Source: Artemia franciscana (Eukaryota; Arthropoda; Branchiopoda; Anostraca; Artemiidae). From it: a DNA stretch of 64,000 nt. Each line of letters opens with the position of its first letter. The stretch's first letter is position 1. Location: contig NC_088883.1 in NCBI RefSeq assembly GCF_032884065.1, positions 21,033,393 to 21,097,392 on the forward strand, given 5' to 3'. The position numbers and the translations under genes are program-made. Below the pieces are notes generated by a model. It did no database searches, was not told the DNA's origin, and saw only the letters and a program-made list of their open reading frames with translations. This document shows, in pieces, positions 10,190 through 22,375 of this stretch.

Positions 10190-10900
10190 CTAACTTACGA
10201 TAGAGTGATGGGATCTTAATGAAATTTCATATTTAGAAGGACCTCGTAACTCAGATTTCTTATATTGAATCCCGACCGGATCCAGTGTCATTGGGGGGAG
10301 GGGGACCTGAAATCTTGGAAAACACTTAGAGTGGACAGATCAGGACGAAACTTGGTGGAAAGGATAAGCACAGGTCCAAAATACGTGACGTGAGGTATTT
10401 GTAACTGACGAAGGAGTGATCAGATCTTAATGAAACTTGATATTTAGAAGGATCTTTAGAAGGATCATGTGCTTCAGAGCTCTTATTTTTAATCCCGACC
10501 AGATTCGGTGACATTGCGGGAAGTTGGAGGAGGAAACCGGAAATCTTGGACAACGCTTAGAGTGGAGAGATCGGGATGAAACTTGATGGGGAGAATAAGC
10601 AGAAGTTCTAGATACTTGATTGACATAATTGGAACGGATCTGATCTCTTCGGGGAGTTGGGGGAGGGGGATTTCCAGTGCTTTGGCGAGTTAGGTGCTTC
10701 TGGACGTGCTAGGACGATGAAAATTGGTAGGCGTGCCAGGGGCCTGCACAAATTGACTTGATAACAGTCGTTTCCCCGATTCGACTATCCGGGGGCTGGA
10801 GGGAGAGGAAAACAGAAAAGAGATATATTTTTAAATTACGAATGGGTGATTGGATCTTGACGAAACTTAATATTTAGAAGGACCTCGTGTCTCAGAGCTT
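10190..10900 (+). repeat. Degenerate tandem repeat with GATCTTAATGAAA-TATTTAGAAGG motif
   Basis: The motif recurs near 10210, 10420 and 10853 with a shared GAATCCCGACC and AACNCTTAGAGTGGA context, indicating about three diverged units of some 200-430 bases. Intronic and non-coding. Confidence 0.7.
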
Positions 10901-10917
10901 TTATTTTAAATTCCGAC

Positions 10918-11290
10918 AATGTCGACAGATTTTTATGCTGATTTTAAATATATGACTTTCATCAGGTTTATTTTTACCCATCAAAACTTTCACCATTGGA
11001 TTCAGCGTATCAGAGAACCCTACTGTAGAGGTTTCAAGCTCCTATCTGTAAAAATGTGGAACTTTTATTTTTTACCAGAAGAAAGATCACGGATACGAGT
11101 TTATTTGTTTTTGATTGTTTTTTTTTTCAAGGGTGATCGTATTGACTCAGTGGTCCTAGAGTTTCGCGAGAAAGCTCATTCGGACTGAAATTAAAAGTTC
11201 TAGTGCCGTTTTTTAGTGACGGAAAAAATTGCAGAGCAACTCCCACGCTCATTTTTTCCCAAAGTCACCGGATCAAAATTTTTCACTTAT
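10918..11290 (+). repeat. Dispersed repeat family R1, copy 1
   Basis: Marked by GATTCAGCGTATCAGAGAA, GTTTCAAGCTCCTATCTG, AAAAATGTGGAA, a run of T, AGGGTGATCGTA and TAGTGCC. The same order occurs at 19955-20680, 60105-60880 and, inverted, 58625-58945. No protein is recognisable. It ends within about 50 bases of the DGCR2-like exon. Confidence 0.8.
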
Positions 11291-11338
11291 TGAGTGGAGT
11301 CACTATGACAGATAAGTACCAAATATACGAAAGAAAAC

Positions 11339-11602
11339 CTTGTTCAACTTGACCAACATCACCAAGAGGAACCTCTTCTTCAGTTTCTCTCAGAGGTTCA
11401 TTATTTGAAACTACTTCGGAATATGGAGGTGGGGCTTCTCCAGGAGGAGGTACATAAGCATTTGGAGGTTTCCAGAAAACAAAGTGCGGTGGCGGCTCTT
11501 CCATAAATTCAACACGATCTTGACCATTTAAATAAGCAGCTGAACCAGAGAGATATCCCATGCTTGCTAGGCTTTCACATCCTCGCCAATTGTTATTTCG
11601 AC
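11339..11602 (-). CDS. DGCR2: DGCR2/IDD-like membrane protein, juxtamembrane and PPxY exon
   Basis: A 264-base exon with acceptor CCATTATAG before 11602, entering two bases into a codon as the 16864 donor requires. Protein includes NWRGCESLASMGYLSGSAAY, then EPPPHFVFWKPPNAYVPPPG and APPPYSEV. DGCR2/IDD proteins carry proline-rich PPPY-type motifs in the cytoplasmic tail, which recruit WW-domain ubiquitin ligases in other membrane proteins. Here APPPYSEV is a clear PPxY. The donor is taken as CAAG|GTTTTC, an unusual site, because it gives phase 1 and joins the 9274 exon in frame. Without splicing the frame runs on 18 codons to a TGA at 11283, so an alternative C-terminus is possible. Confidence 0.8.
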
Positions 11603-11654
11603 CTATAATGGTATAATGACAGAAGGTTTTAATTCAACGTCTAAGAGTCATAAA

Positions 11655-11775
11655 CTTTGCCTTTATAGTTAGTCCAACAAACTTATTTAATGTATTTTCC
11701 ACTGACTAACCAGATTAAAAATACTAAGTATTTTGTATTTTCCACTGACTAACCAGATTAAAAATACTTAAATGG
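11655..11775 (+). repeat. Short tandem duplication (about 45 bp)
   Basis: Two adjacent copies of a block containing TTTTCCACTGACTAACCAGA and TTAAAAATACT, immediately upstream (gene sense) of the PPxY exon. Confidence 0.85.
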
Positions 11776-12019
11776 ATATTAAAAACTCTGTTCCACTAAC
11801 AGGCTAGATCAGGATTGGCCAACCTACGGCCCATCTGAAATATTTTTCTAGCCCAGGATATCCATTATAATTTACAAAATATATTAACAAAGTAGTTAAA
11901 TCAACCTATTAAAGTACACTACTTTTCTATCCATCTATTCAAAATTAACTGCTTAAATTACAGGAATATACAAGCTTTGAGTTTAAATTCAATTTTAAAA
12001 GATCCAAAATGGATCAAAA

Positions 12020-13090
12020 TGGCCTGCAAAATCATCCGGGTCCTCCCCGACCTAGACAAGAACTTTTGGCAACCTACATGTACATAGCGTGTTTTGATTT
12101 AGTTCAAATATACCCCAAAAATATTCCCTTAAAATTTCACCATATAACACTCAGCTTCAGTAGAAGGAGTAGCATTGGTAGCAGCAGTAGTAGCAGCACA
12201 TGGAGTCTTGTTTTTTTTTTTTTCAAAATACCCCGAAAACTTCAACTTAATACCCTAAGCCGTTCCTGGAACATTGATGATATGTCCTCTTGACAACCAT
12301 CATGAAATTAGTGTATTTTGGTTTAGTTCAGCATACCCTCAACATTCCATGAAATTTTCCCTTAATACACTCGGCTCAATTGATTCAGTTCAATTTCTCT
12401 CAAAATATTCCCTGAAATTTTCACTATTAATGCCCTTAGCCTTATCAGTATGCATATATTGCTTTTTCATTAGTTGAAATCCCCTTCATCATACCCTGAA
12501 AGTCTCAACTTAATACTCTAAGCTGTTCCTAAGATATTGCTGATACAGCCTTCTGAAAACCTGCATACAAATAGTGTGTTTTGATTTAGTTGACCTTTTC
12601 CTCAACATTCCCAGAAATTTTGAGCTTACTGCCCTTAGCCTTAGTAGTAGTCTCAGCAAAAGAAGCAGTAGCAGTAGTAGCCTGCCCGTGTTGCCTTTTG
12701 ATCAATTAATCATTTTCCTTAGCATTCCCTGAGCATTCCAACTCAATATCCTAAGCCGTTCCTATGATACACCCTTTTGACAAACTGCATGCACATAGTA
12801 TCTTAGGATTTAGTTCAGCACTCCCCTCAAAACTCCTAAGACTATCGCTTTAAAATCCTTTGCCTTTGGAACACCAAGGATCAAACATACCCCCTTTACC
12901 AATAGCAAATACTATATATAAACAATGGGCCTATTGCATAACTTACAGCCCATGCCCAAGGGCAATAGGGAATTGTCATCACTTGAGGCACAGTTATTGG
13001 ACCTTTTAACTATGCTGAACAAAATGTGTATCTCAAAATTTTATCGGATTTCTTTGGGGGAATAAGTGCCGTGGGAGGCAGCTTGCCCTC
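12020..13090 (+). repeat. Dispersed repeat family R2, copy 1
   Basis: Several irregular units, each with a TTTTGATTTAGTT motif, CCTCAACATTCC, TAATRCCCTAAGCC and short AGTAGTAGCAG runs. The same units, and the same 3' segment around TTATTGGACCTTTTAACTAT, recur at 38270-41230. Intronic; no long ORF and no recognised protein. Confidence 0.7.
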
Positions 13091-14785
13091 CAATAGCTTT
13101 TGACTCTTAAAAAGGGCACTAAAACTTTTAATTGCCAATGGAATAAGCCCCACCAAAGTTTTAAAGAAAAATCCTGCCATACGAAGTGCCTTGGTAAAAA
13201 AAAAAAAAATAATACATGGAGTCAACTTTACTTAGGCATCACTATGTCTATGAAAGAAAATCCTTGGAATATTAATCCATTATCATAATCTAACCTCGTT
13301 TTCGGCTACTTTCAAAGGTTATATGAATTTACAAGATTTTTATTCTTTTTTTGTTCAAAAGTCATTTTGATATTCAAACTTAGTTCAATAGAGCAAAATA
13401 ATTATTCCTATTCATAGACTATTGTAATTAATAGTAAGTAATTACAACAGGCTTTGCAAAATTTCCTAGCTAATTAGTTTTTCATAAAAAAAAATGGCGC
13501 CAAAAAATTATGGACATTAGAAAACGCAATTACTTTTCGAATTCAATTTTAAAAGTTCTACTCTATTCTTACAACGAAAAATAATTCACTTTTGCTCCTC
13601 AGTTGATAATTAATAGAACTTTAGACAAAACTATTAATTGAAATGTAAGCATCATAATTAATATTAGCAAATGGATAAAAGCAGCATTATAGCTAACGAT
13701 TTTATGTTGCAACAAGGAAAATTCAGAAAAGCATTGATGTGGAAACTTCAGGAAATAATTAACATATGATATTAAACTTAAGATTATTGAAGCAACAAAG
13801 GAAAATGTATCTTTTTAAACAATTCTAAATAAGAGCCAAGAACCAGACAAGATTCCACGTAATTTAACCATTTTTTCTTCTTCTTGGCTGTTTTGACAGA
13901 TTCAGGCCCCAAGTGCCTTGAATTCACGAAAAATTAAGGAGTGTGGGGGGGGGGGTCAAAATTTGAGGCGCAAGGGATGGGGCAAATTCGTTATTTTTTC
14001 AATGAAAAAAACATATAAGGACATTTTCAAAAACAAAGGGTATTTCTCTAAGTCTAAAAAGGAAGGACGAAAATCGGGGGTTACATGGCCCCTCCCCCTT
14101 CAATTTCCACCACAAGAGGGCCACAGGAGATCTTAGCTATTAGTGATAAAACTTGCCATTTTTTATTTGTTTATTCTCTCATTGAGCAATTGAGTTCAAG
14201 GAAATTTTAATATAAAATAACAGCTAAAGTTATATAATAACAAAATACAATAACACTTTTTTTTATAAAGAAAACAACAAATGGTAGCGAAGGTGTGCCA
14301 TTCCTACAGTCAAATCAATACTAATAACACTCACAAGCAAATCCATAAAAAAGTAAACCGTGGACAGTTTTGGGTCCAGCCTAAATAGACCGGCTCATAC
14401 TCAATCAAAAATACGAGATAAAGAAAAATAAGACTGAATGTATTTAAATAATAGCAACGTTTATTTTTACCTACGAACAAACATAAAGACTGACAGGCGG
14501 TCAGCCAGGTTGGTGTCTCTAAAACCAATACAACCCTTCGCAAAACTTAAAATGAAAAGAAAATCCTACGATTTTGGTAAAGACCTTCTGTTTTTGCTAA
14601 AAAAAAATTGTTACCGGTGTGGAACTTGAACCCAAGATTCTCCAACGATTTCCATTACATAACCACTGTTTCATTTTCAATTAACCAAAATGAAGAGGGG
14701 AAAATATGTTCCAAGGTTCCACGATCTATATCGGACAGAATGAAAGAATGCCGGATTAAGAAAGAGTCACGCAAGGACTTTCAAC
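13090..14785. other. Intron sequence, no gene recognised
   Basis: AT-rich, with scattered G runs (13945-13953) and T runs. Short ORFs show no recognisable motif. It lies in the DGCR2-like intron between the transmembrane and PPxY exons. Confidence 0.5.
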
Positions 14786-14792
14786 TGACATG

Positions 14793-14930
14793 ATTGGTTA
14801 GCCAAAGTGATGCCTTTGGAACCGCATATTTTCTAACTTACAGGGACTTCCAACCTTGATTGGTTAACCAAAGTGATGCCTTTGGAACCGCATATTTTCT
14901 AACTTGCAGGGGTTATTAGAGATTTCCAAC
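14793..14930 (+). repeat. About 66-bp tandem duplication
   Basis: Two copies of a block with AAAGTGATGCCTTTGGAACC and GCATATTTTCTAACTT, starting near 14793 and 14859, with a short insertion in the second. Confidence 0.85.
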
Positions 14931-15248
14931 CTTGGAACAACAGACACATCTGGCGATTTTGGCCATTTTTACAAATACATGATGAAACAAGTGAAATATT
15001 TATTGAAAGATGAAAATAAGCAAATAAAACTCTCTAATCTCAAGAATTAATTAAATAAAAAGCCAATTCCTAGTTAAAATATCAATTTTGTTAAGAGCCC
15101 AGTCGAACAACAGGCACAAAAAACCTTCACATTTTGTCCCATCCCCCCAAACACAACCTTCTCTAAACATTTTACCTTGACTTACTTGACTTAATGCTCC
15201 TGCCGAAACGTTTCCGGCATCGAGAGTGATGCTACATGGTGCCTCCAT

Positions 15249-15990
15249 TTAGACCGGTCTCTTGCAAGGATGTGGACGACCTCCTGAATATTTGCCATGG
15301 CTAAGAAGGCACCTGTCGTGTCCTTCCATCTGGTTGGGGGACGACCTCGTGGGTGTTTCGGCAGTGGAGCACGGAATGAAAGTTAAAAATTGTTCGTGCG
15401 GGAGTGTCGGGGGACATGCGAAGAAGATGTCCATGCCAGCGTAGTGTTCGTTGGGGGAGTTGGATTGAGAAGGGCGTTTGAGCAGTTAACACGAGGAGGT
15501 TCTCGTTGCTAACAAAATCGTGCCAGCGTAGTCCTTCAATGCGGCAAAGATGTTTTGTTTGGGCTATATTTACGGTGCTAAGCACAGACTGAGTGGCTAG
15601 TCAGGTTTCGGATCCGTAAAGAAGCACGGATCCCACCGAAGCATTGTATATGCGCATCTTGGTCCTACGGCTGACAGAAGGTTTCCTCCAAAGGGCACTT
15701 AGTCTTCCCACTACTGCTGAGGCTTCGGCAATTCGGTGCATTTGATCTTTGAGGATTGATCCGTCATTTGTGAGGATAGAGTCAAGGTATGTAAATTCCT
15801 GAACAATCTCAGCTGGTTTGTCACCAACCATTAGGACTGGCGGGGGAAGCGGTGAGTTACAGGGTTCAACAAACATCACTTTTGTCCTCTGCCAATTAAT
15901 CGACAGCCCTATCTTTAAGGCTTCATCAGCAAGGATCTGTAGGGCTTCTGTGAACTTCGACGGTGAATCGGAGACAAGAGTGATCTCTAA
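15249..15990 (-). pseudogene. Non-LTR retrotransposon, C-terminal reverse transcriptase remnant
   Basis: Read right to left: a thumb/C-terminal region with FTYLDSILTNDGSI, RIAEASAVVGRLSALW, SRRTKMRIYNASVGSVLLYG, then SET followed by a TGA where the family has ETW, then CRIEGLRWHDFVSNENLL and RTLRWHGHLLRM. These are hallmark C-terminal segments of LINE polymerases of the RTE and related groups. The stop at 15601-15603 is in the same frame as both halves. Endonuclease and the catalytic YADD region are missing, so this is a truncated dead copy inside the DGCR2-like intron. Confidence 0.8.
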
Positions 15991-16860
15991 ATGAAACCAG
16001 AAGGAGTTCTGACCTCTCTTGCGCCCAGGACAAAATTTTGATTACCATCTAACCTCCTTCTGTCTTCCTAAAATTTGATGGCCAAATTTTAACAAATTTT
16101 AACATTTGAATCTGACTTTTCTTACAGAGAGAGACAGAGAGATCGGTATATTTAAAGACTATCGTTGCATAGCTAAATTCATTTTCTTCAACTTCTTACA
16201 TTTAAACAAAAATCACACATAACGGCACAGAATTGAAAATCGATGTGAAGAATGTGAAGAAAGACATATTTTTAAGAAATATTTTCTCAGAATGAGTTGG
16301 AGTAACTATTAGTTCGTACTTCAGGGGTTAGAAGTTTATTTTGTAACCAAGATCAACTATTGGGATAATTTCGGATTTAATATGCTTAAAAATTATTGCC
16401 AAACATGTTTTCTACTTTATTCTAATAAAAATAAAATTTAAAAACTGCGAAATGATTGTAAATGTCAGGATATTTATTTGAAATTTTGCGCCCCTGCAAC
16501 CTTTTTCACCCAGGACATGTGCCCTCTCTGTCTCTCCCCTAAAACCACCTCTGAATAAAACCTAAGAACTGTGAGGAATCTCAAAAAAAAAAAAAAAAAA
16601 AACTCGCTTGCCTTTAAGGATAAAATAAAATGTACAGTCTCTTGTTAGCACCCGAAAACATAACGAGTATAATGGTGGGTACGCCAAAGAAATACTCAGA
16701 TTATCATCAATTTCAGATTAGTGATTAGCTGCACGATACATACACTTGCCAATTATACAAAGTAAGATTTATCAGAATTCAATTGGCAACTTATTGTAAT
16801 ACCAAATGATTATCTTTATTCCTTGGTATATTCCGTTCTATCCAAAATCGATGATTTACT
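15991..16860. other. Intron sequence, no gene recognised
   Basis: AT-rich, with an A run at 16584-16601. The part nearest 15990 may hold further decayed LINE sequence (an in-frame SPSKFTEALQIL-like stretch on the minus strand). Otherwise nothing supported. Confidence 0.5.
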
Positions 16861-16863
16861 TAC

Positions 16864-17068
16864 CCGCTTGTCTTCGCTTGCCCCTTAATCGATGTACCAA
16901 AAAAAATAATAACCCCAAGGATAGAATAGCTGCAACAGCGCTGGCAATAAGCCGGAGTCCTAAATCAGCTCCAATACGGCCACCTCCACTTGCGTCACCA
17001 CCTTCTAAATAGTCGTCCACACAAATGAAATCACAACATGAAGTTCCAACACGGAATGATTTGCAATC
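16864..17068 (-). CDS. DGCR2: DGCR2/IDD-like membrane protein, end of VWC domain and transmembrane exon
   Basis: A 205-base exon: acceptor TTTTCTATAG before 17068, donor GCGG|GTAAGT after 16864; phase 0 in, phase 1 out. It starts DCKSFRVGTSCCDFICVDDY, the closing cysteines (C, CC, C) of a von Willebrand C domain opened in the previous exon. A Gly-rich linker follows, then a hydrophobic helix LIASAVAAILSLGLLFFLVH with a basic stop-transfer RLRGKRRQ. This order of VWC, helix and basic HRLRxxRR-type flank is characteristic of DGCR2/IDD. The charges predict an extracellular N-terminus and cytoplasmic C-terminus. This exon is the strongest support for the gene assignment. Confidence 0.85.
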
Positions 17069-17074
17069 CTATAG

Positions 17075-19950
17075 AAAAAATATCTTTAACTCAAGGACGT
17101 ATCCAAGATCTTCTTCTTGGCGGTTGGGGAAAACTTTAAAAACGCATCAAAAACTTATTTATATGCATTTTTTTACATCTTTACGAGTCGGGCAGACATT
17201 TTGATGTGAAGAAGGCAAGAAAACCCCCCTAGACCCTCCCCGTATACGGCTTTGCTGTAACTGCACTTTTTATATCATGATTTAGATTTATGTTTGTTTG
17301 TAGCGAGGCTTACCATAAGATAACTATCTATAGACTGCTTTCTTTTGTTAATTTTATAGGTAAGCTGTACACAAACATTTGCTCCGGTGGGATGTCAAAA
17401 TATGAAAAAACATAATGTGAGTCATTATCCTCGTACTTTCTCGGGTGACAGCCCCTTCTACCCTCTCAGTATGCAGGCATCTTCGGTTCCATAGTGAATA
17501 AAAACAAAAAAAAAAGAAAGAGGAAAACTACAGCCAGTGAAATACTTTTAAAAATATTCCACTGAACAAATAAAAAGAAAGGCGTACATACTTCGTCAAA
17601 GACATCAGCTAAGCCATCTTAAATGCACCAAAAAACATAAAGGAGCAAAACACCCAAAAAAAAAACAAAAATAGGGCAAAATCGAAAATCAAATAGTGAC
17701 ATCTTTAAATAATAATTTGAGAAAACAGAAGAAAACAAAACAATTAAAACAGACACAAAGATAACAAAGCAAATAGAAGATTTCACATGGAAAATTTGTT
17801 CCATATTTCAGTGTTAAGCGCCAACCTTACTTAGTTTGCATTTTGAGCATTGGCTTTTTTATTCCCAGTTTTATCAAATTTTTCTTCTAATTAGAATTTT
17901 CTTATTTATTTTTGCATTAAAAACATCTTCGCAGATCGCTTGCCCCAAATATATATGCTTTTATTCATGTTTCTTTTTATGGTTTTACATTGTTGTTTGT
18001 GTTTCCTGATAGGGTATCCCGCGTGGTCTTGAAACTTACAGACTAGGATATTACATCTTTTTAGGGGGAACTATACTATTTATTTGAATACATACTGTTT
18101 ATTCCCATTTTATTTTTATAAAACTTGGAAGCAAATTTATAAAATTTTATAGGAGAATTTTATAGTAAAGTCAATAGTAGAACTTCCCTATCAGAAGTTG
18201 TCTTACGCCCTTTTTATGGCAAAAAAGTTAGAACTATATTTAAAATGAAATTATCACTCATGAAATTCGAATCCACAAAATGTATAGATGAACCCTATTG
18301 ACATAGGATAGATGTGGTGGCGGACTCTTGCTGAGAACGAAAGAGGAACAAATTAAAAAATCAATACACTAAACTCACGTTTTAGAAAATGAGATTTAAA
18401 GCTTAGAGACCGATTAAGATATTGATAATAAATCATTGTTCTTTATTTTAAGATAAAAGCTTTACCAGAAAAGGCACCTCGAAGCGTCTTCAGAGAGTAA
18501 GGACTACTCTCTGAAGAACACGAAGAGGCGAGCTGATATTACTACCTCTATCCCCAGAGATAAACCAAAAAAATACGAGTTTTGTAAAAATTTCAAACCT
18601 CCAACTGCAAGGAAAAGGAATACAGTCTCAGACACATTAGGACTTCAGCATAATCGTAGAAATATTCCTATTTATTCGTTGTTTTCGTTTTTATAACATC
18701 TCTACGCAAAGTATATAGAAGGAGGATAAAGAGGGTGGCAAGCCATTAGAGGTTTTTAGTGGGAAGCTCATTTTTCAAATAAATCTTACCCTATCTCTTT
18801 TTATTCTAAACTGTATTGTATTTTTTGCATATGATTATTCTATAAGTACGAAGATTCTTTATGCATAGATTTTATTCACAATTGATTGGAATTTCTATTA
18901 TATTCATTTCAATGTGTTTAAATTCTCGTATCAAAACATCCAAGATATGCGGCCTTTTTTCTTTATTTTAGGGTAGGCGTTTGAAAAGATCCTTGAGAAG
19001 ATGTTTGAGGAGGCGTTAAGAGGAGGAGCATTTTGAGAGCTCCAAGAATTGCTGTCCAAAACTTGTGTTCCTTTGAAAGTTGTAAATAATTTACTTATCA
19101 CGGGGTAACAAGAAACCCTACAACCCGTCAATCTTCTCCATGATGCCCTCAATTAAGAGTCGACAGTCTACCTACATACGGTGTCTTATATGGGGCCAAA
19201 AAACAAAAACTCAGGGATGTTGAGTTCTGGGACAATGAATGGCAACTTTAAATTACTCTAAGGCTAAAAACACCCAACGAAGATCTCACTCAGCAAATCT
19301 TGGGGAAAATTTCGAGCAATTAGAACTCCATGTCCTGCTTAAGCATGGAATTAATTGTGAGCCATGGCTTTAGGAGGGTCATGAGACCCTCCTAGAGGGT
19401 AACTCTTTACCCTTTCACCGTTACTATGAAAAGATCATCATATTTTAGTTGTGTGTTTTGTTTTAAGGTTTGGTTTTTTATATTTTCAGTAGTTTTGTTC
19501 TGCACTGAGAACGGTCAAGTGGAGGTCTTGACCGAAATATTTGCATAATTCAACTTTTTACTGACTGTTTATTGTCTTCGTTTTATTCTTTTCTTCGCCA
19601 TTTTTTGTTTTATCATGATTAGCCAGGGTGGTCTCAGAAATTTTTCACGTTTGGCTATTGCCCTTTTTCCCCCTTCCCAGATCGTAAAAGACTAAAACCT
19701 GTTGAATCGTTTGCGCTTTACTGAAAACGAAAGATTTTACAAATATTTTCTTTTATGTTTACAATGTTAAAAAATAACTCCGAATTAATACCATAAAATA
19801 CCAAATATTCAGTTTATTTTGATTATATATCAAATATTCAGTTTATTTTTATTTGTTCTTTCCAGTCGTCTTGATTATTATAGTGATTTTGTGTTTATTT
19901 TTCCTCAATGTTTTGGAAAAAAATATAGTGTTCAAGATACATACAGTTTC
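17075..19950. other. Large intron segment, no gene recognised
   Basis: AT-rich sequence of the 8.4-kb intron between the VWC and transmembrane exons. Besides one strong hairpin (18487-18517) I see no repeat family or coding motif. Confidence 0.5.
18487..18517. repeat. Isolated 13-bp perfect hairpin
   Basis: CTTCAGAGAGTA (18488-18499) pairs with TACTCTCTGAAG (18505-18516) around a 5-base loop AGGAC, with one more flanking T-A pair. Purpose unknown. Confidence 0.8.
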
Positions 19951-19954
19951 GAGC

Positions 19955-20680
19955 TTTAGAAAATTTGCCTGGTTTTACAAAAAGGAGTAAACATACCCTA
20001 AAAGTCATAGAATCTGAAATAACACCATCAGATTCAGCGTATCAGAGAAACACACAGCACAGGTTTCAACCTCCTATCTGCAAAAATACGGAATCTTGTA
20101 TTTTTTTTTTGCCAGAAGAAAAATCACGGGTGCGCGTTAACTTGTTTGTTTTTCCCAAGGGTGATCATATCGACCCAGCGGAGATAGAGCAACGGGATAG
20201 GGCTTTTAACCGAAATAAAGGTTCTAGTGCCCTTTTCAAGTGACCAAAAATTCGGAGGGCAACTAGGTCCCCTCCCACACCGCTGTTTTCTCAAAATCAT
20301 CCGATCAAAATTTTGAGATAGCTATTCTGTTCAGCATGGTTGAAAGGCCCAATAGCTATGTCTTTGGATATAGCGTGACCTCCCCCCCCCCAGAGTCCCT
20401 GCTAAAATGTCTTTAAGTGATGAAATTTGCCTATTGTTTACGTATAGTAGATATTATTGGGATGTATGCATGCAATCTCAGGTTGGGAGGAGAGGACGAA
20501 TATTCTGCGGCGAGATTTTTCACAGGGAGAATTTACCAAGGAGATGAAAGTTTCCAGGAGACGAATTTTTCAGGAGAAATTTATACTAAAGGAATTCGAG
20601 AAGTATCCACTTTTTGGATTCCACGAGAGGCCAATCCCTGGATTCCACGAGAGCCCTATCCTTTCATTCAATGAGAGCCC
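19955..20680 (+). repeat. Dispersed repeat family R1, copy 2
   Basis: Shares with the copies at 10918 and 60105 the series AGATTCAGCGTATCAGAGAA, GGTTTCAACCTCCTATCTGC, CAAGGGTGATCATATCGACC, GTTCTAGTGCCC, and a downstream part with TAGCTATGTCTTTGG and CATTGTTTACRTATAGT-type sequence. Overlapping ORFs (20417-20741) are inside this repeat and look accidental. Confidence 0.8.
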
Positions 20681-22375
20681 TTTCCTGTCATCCCCATGGG
20701 AGCCATCAGCTGATTGTTACCTCATAGGAAAAGTTTTATAGGAGATGTAGGAGTTAATTCTTTCAAAACCCTTTAGGGGCCACAGAAACGGGATTTCTTT
20801 GGATACTAAGTCATAGGGTTTGGGGTGTTAGCAAATAGTGTTTTTTCTTCAGGATGCACACATTACCGAACAGTTTCTCTAAAGAAAAAGCAGTCGTAAC
20901 TGAAGGGGGCAGACACATGGGTGCTACGTAAAGACAGTGCAAACGTGAGATGTAACGGAATCGTGTGTACCTTGCTAGATTTATTGGGGGTGAGGTAGTC
21001 TTACATGGATAAAATGATAGCAAAAAGAACCATGAATTAAAGAAAGTTGAGAGCCCTAGCAAGCAGTTCCAGAGGCAGGGGGTTGTTATTAGAGATCAAT
21101 TTAAGCCCTTTTAATATATATTTTAGCGCTTTAATGAAAATGCTACACCCCTGCAAGAAAAAAGAGACAAACTTTGTATTTGATTATTTCTGAGAGGTTT
21201 TAATGAAAATTCCTAGTTTCTTTGAGTCTAGACTATGCATATTTCACGCCACCTTAACAATACGTGGCTAGGCCACCCTAGAAAGCAATCCCAGAGGGGG
21301 AGGACTGCTATTAGAGGTAAAGTTCCAATTACACTTTACTTCAAGTTTTATAAAGCTCCTATAAGCAAAAAATAATAATTTTACATTTTCTAGCTAGAAG
21401 AAAGACAACGGATGCGTTTGTTGGGCAGCTGGTCATACTGTGAGGATTCTACAATTGCTGATGAATATAATGGAAAGTGTTGATTGTGCAATCCATGTAA
21501 ATTGCATAGAGGATTCGCAGTGTCTTCAATTGCTGTCTTAATGAGATTTGTGACTCTCACACTGGAGTTATCCTATGTTACCATTGTCACTATGATTAAT
21601 GTGATTAGTGGACAATACTTACCCTGGGATGAATACACAAAACCTTAAACATCATTTCAGTTTATTTCTAAGAGACTGGTCTATGCTTCAATTGTTTGAA
21701 TCATAAGATCTGGATTTTACGAGATCGCTGAAAAAAACCGACTACTACGATAATAAACCTACTGATTTTATTTAGCTGTTGTAGAAAGTGATTCTTCATG
21801 TGAGAATATCGTATGTGACATTGCTTCAAATTAGCTATTTGAAACACGTGAATTTTATAATATGGATTAAATCAATATTATTGCCTTTATGAAGATATTT
21901 AACAAAAATGAAGTTACATTACATTGTAGAAAAACCCTGACTTTGCATAACAAGACGAATAAAAGTTGAATACTGAGCTAACCGCAGCTTATAATTAACG
22001 ATGGTTACCTATACGTGGAAGAACAAATCTCGTGGACACAGACTTTTGTGCATACAAGTTTTATTAATAAACAAATTCTCTAAAATTTTTAAAGCATTTC
22101 ACTCTTAGGGCACTGAAATTTACATTATATAAGTAGGAAAGAGTATCTTCATCAAGAAAGTCGTTCAATCGAGCATTATAACCATAAATGGTAAGAAATT
22201 CACGGTAAGAGTATCCGCAAAATCGAAACATAAAATATCATAGTGCATGAAAACCACAGCTTTTGGTTGATAAATCTTGGATTCGCTTCTGATTTTGAAT
22301 AATGGATTTCCCACTTTGCTCAAGAAAGTTTTCAATGTGAGGTGGGTAGAATGTGTATGGTGGGCCAAAAGCAAT
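20681..22375. other. Intron sequence, no gene recognised
   Basis: Two diverged copies of a CAGAGGSRGGGGNTKSTATTAGAG motif (near 21070 and 21290) hint at an old repeat. No coding motif. Confidence 0.5.
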
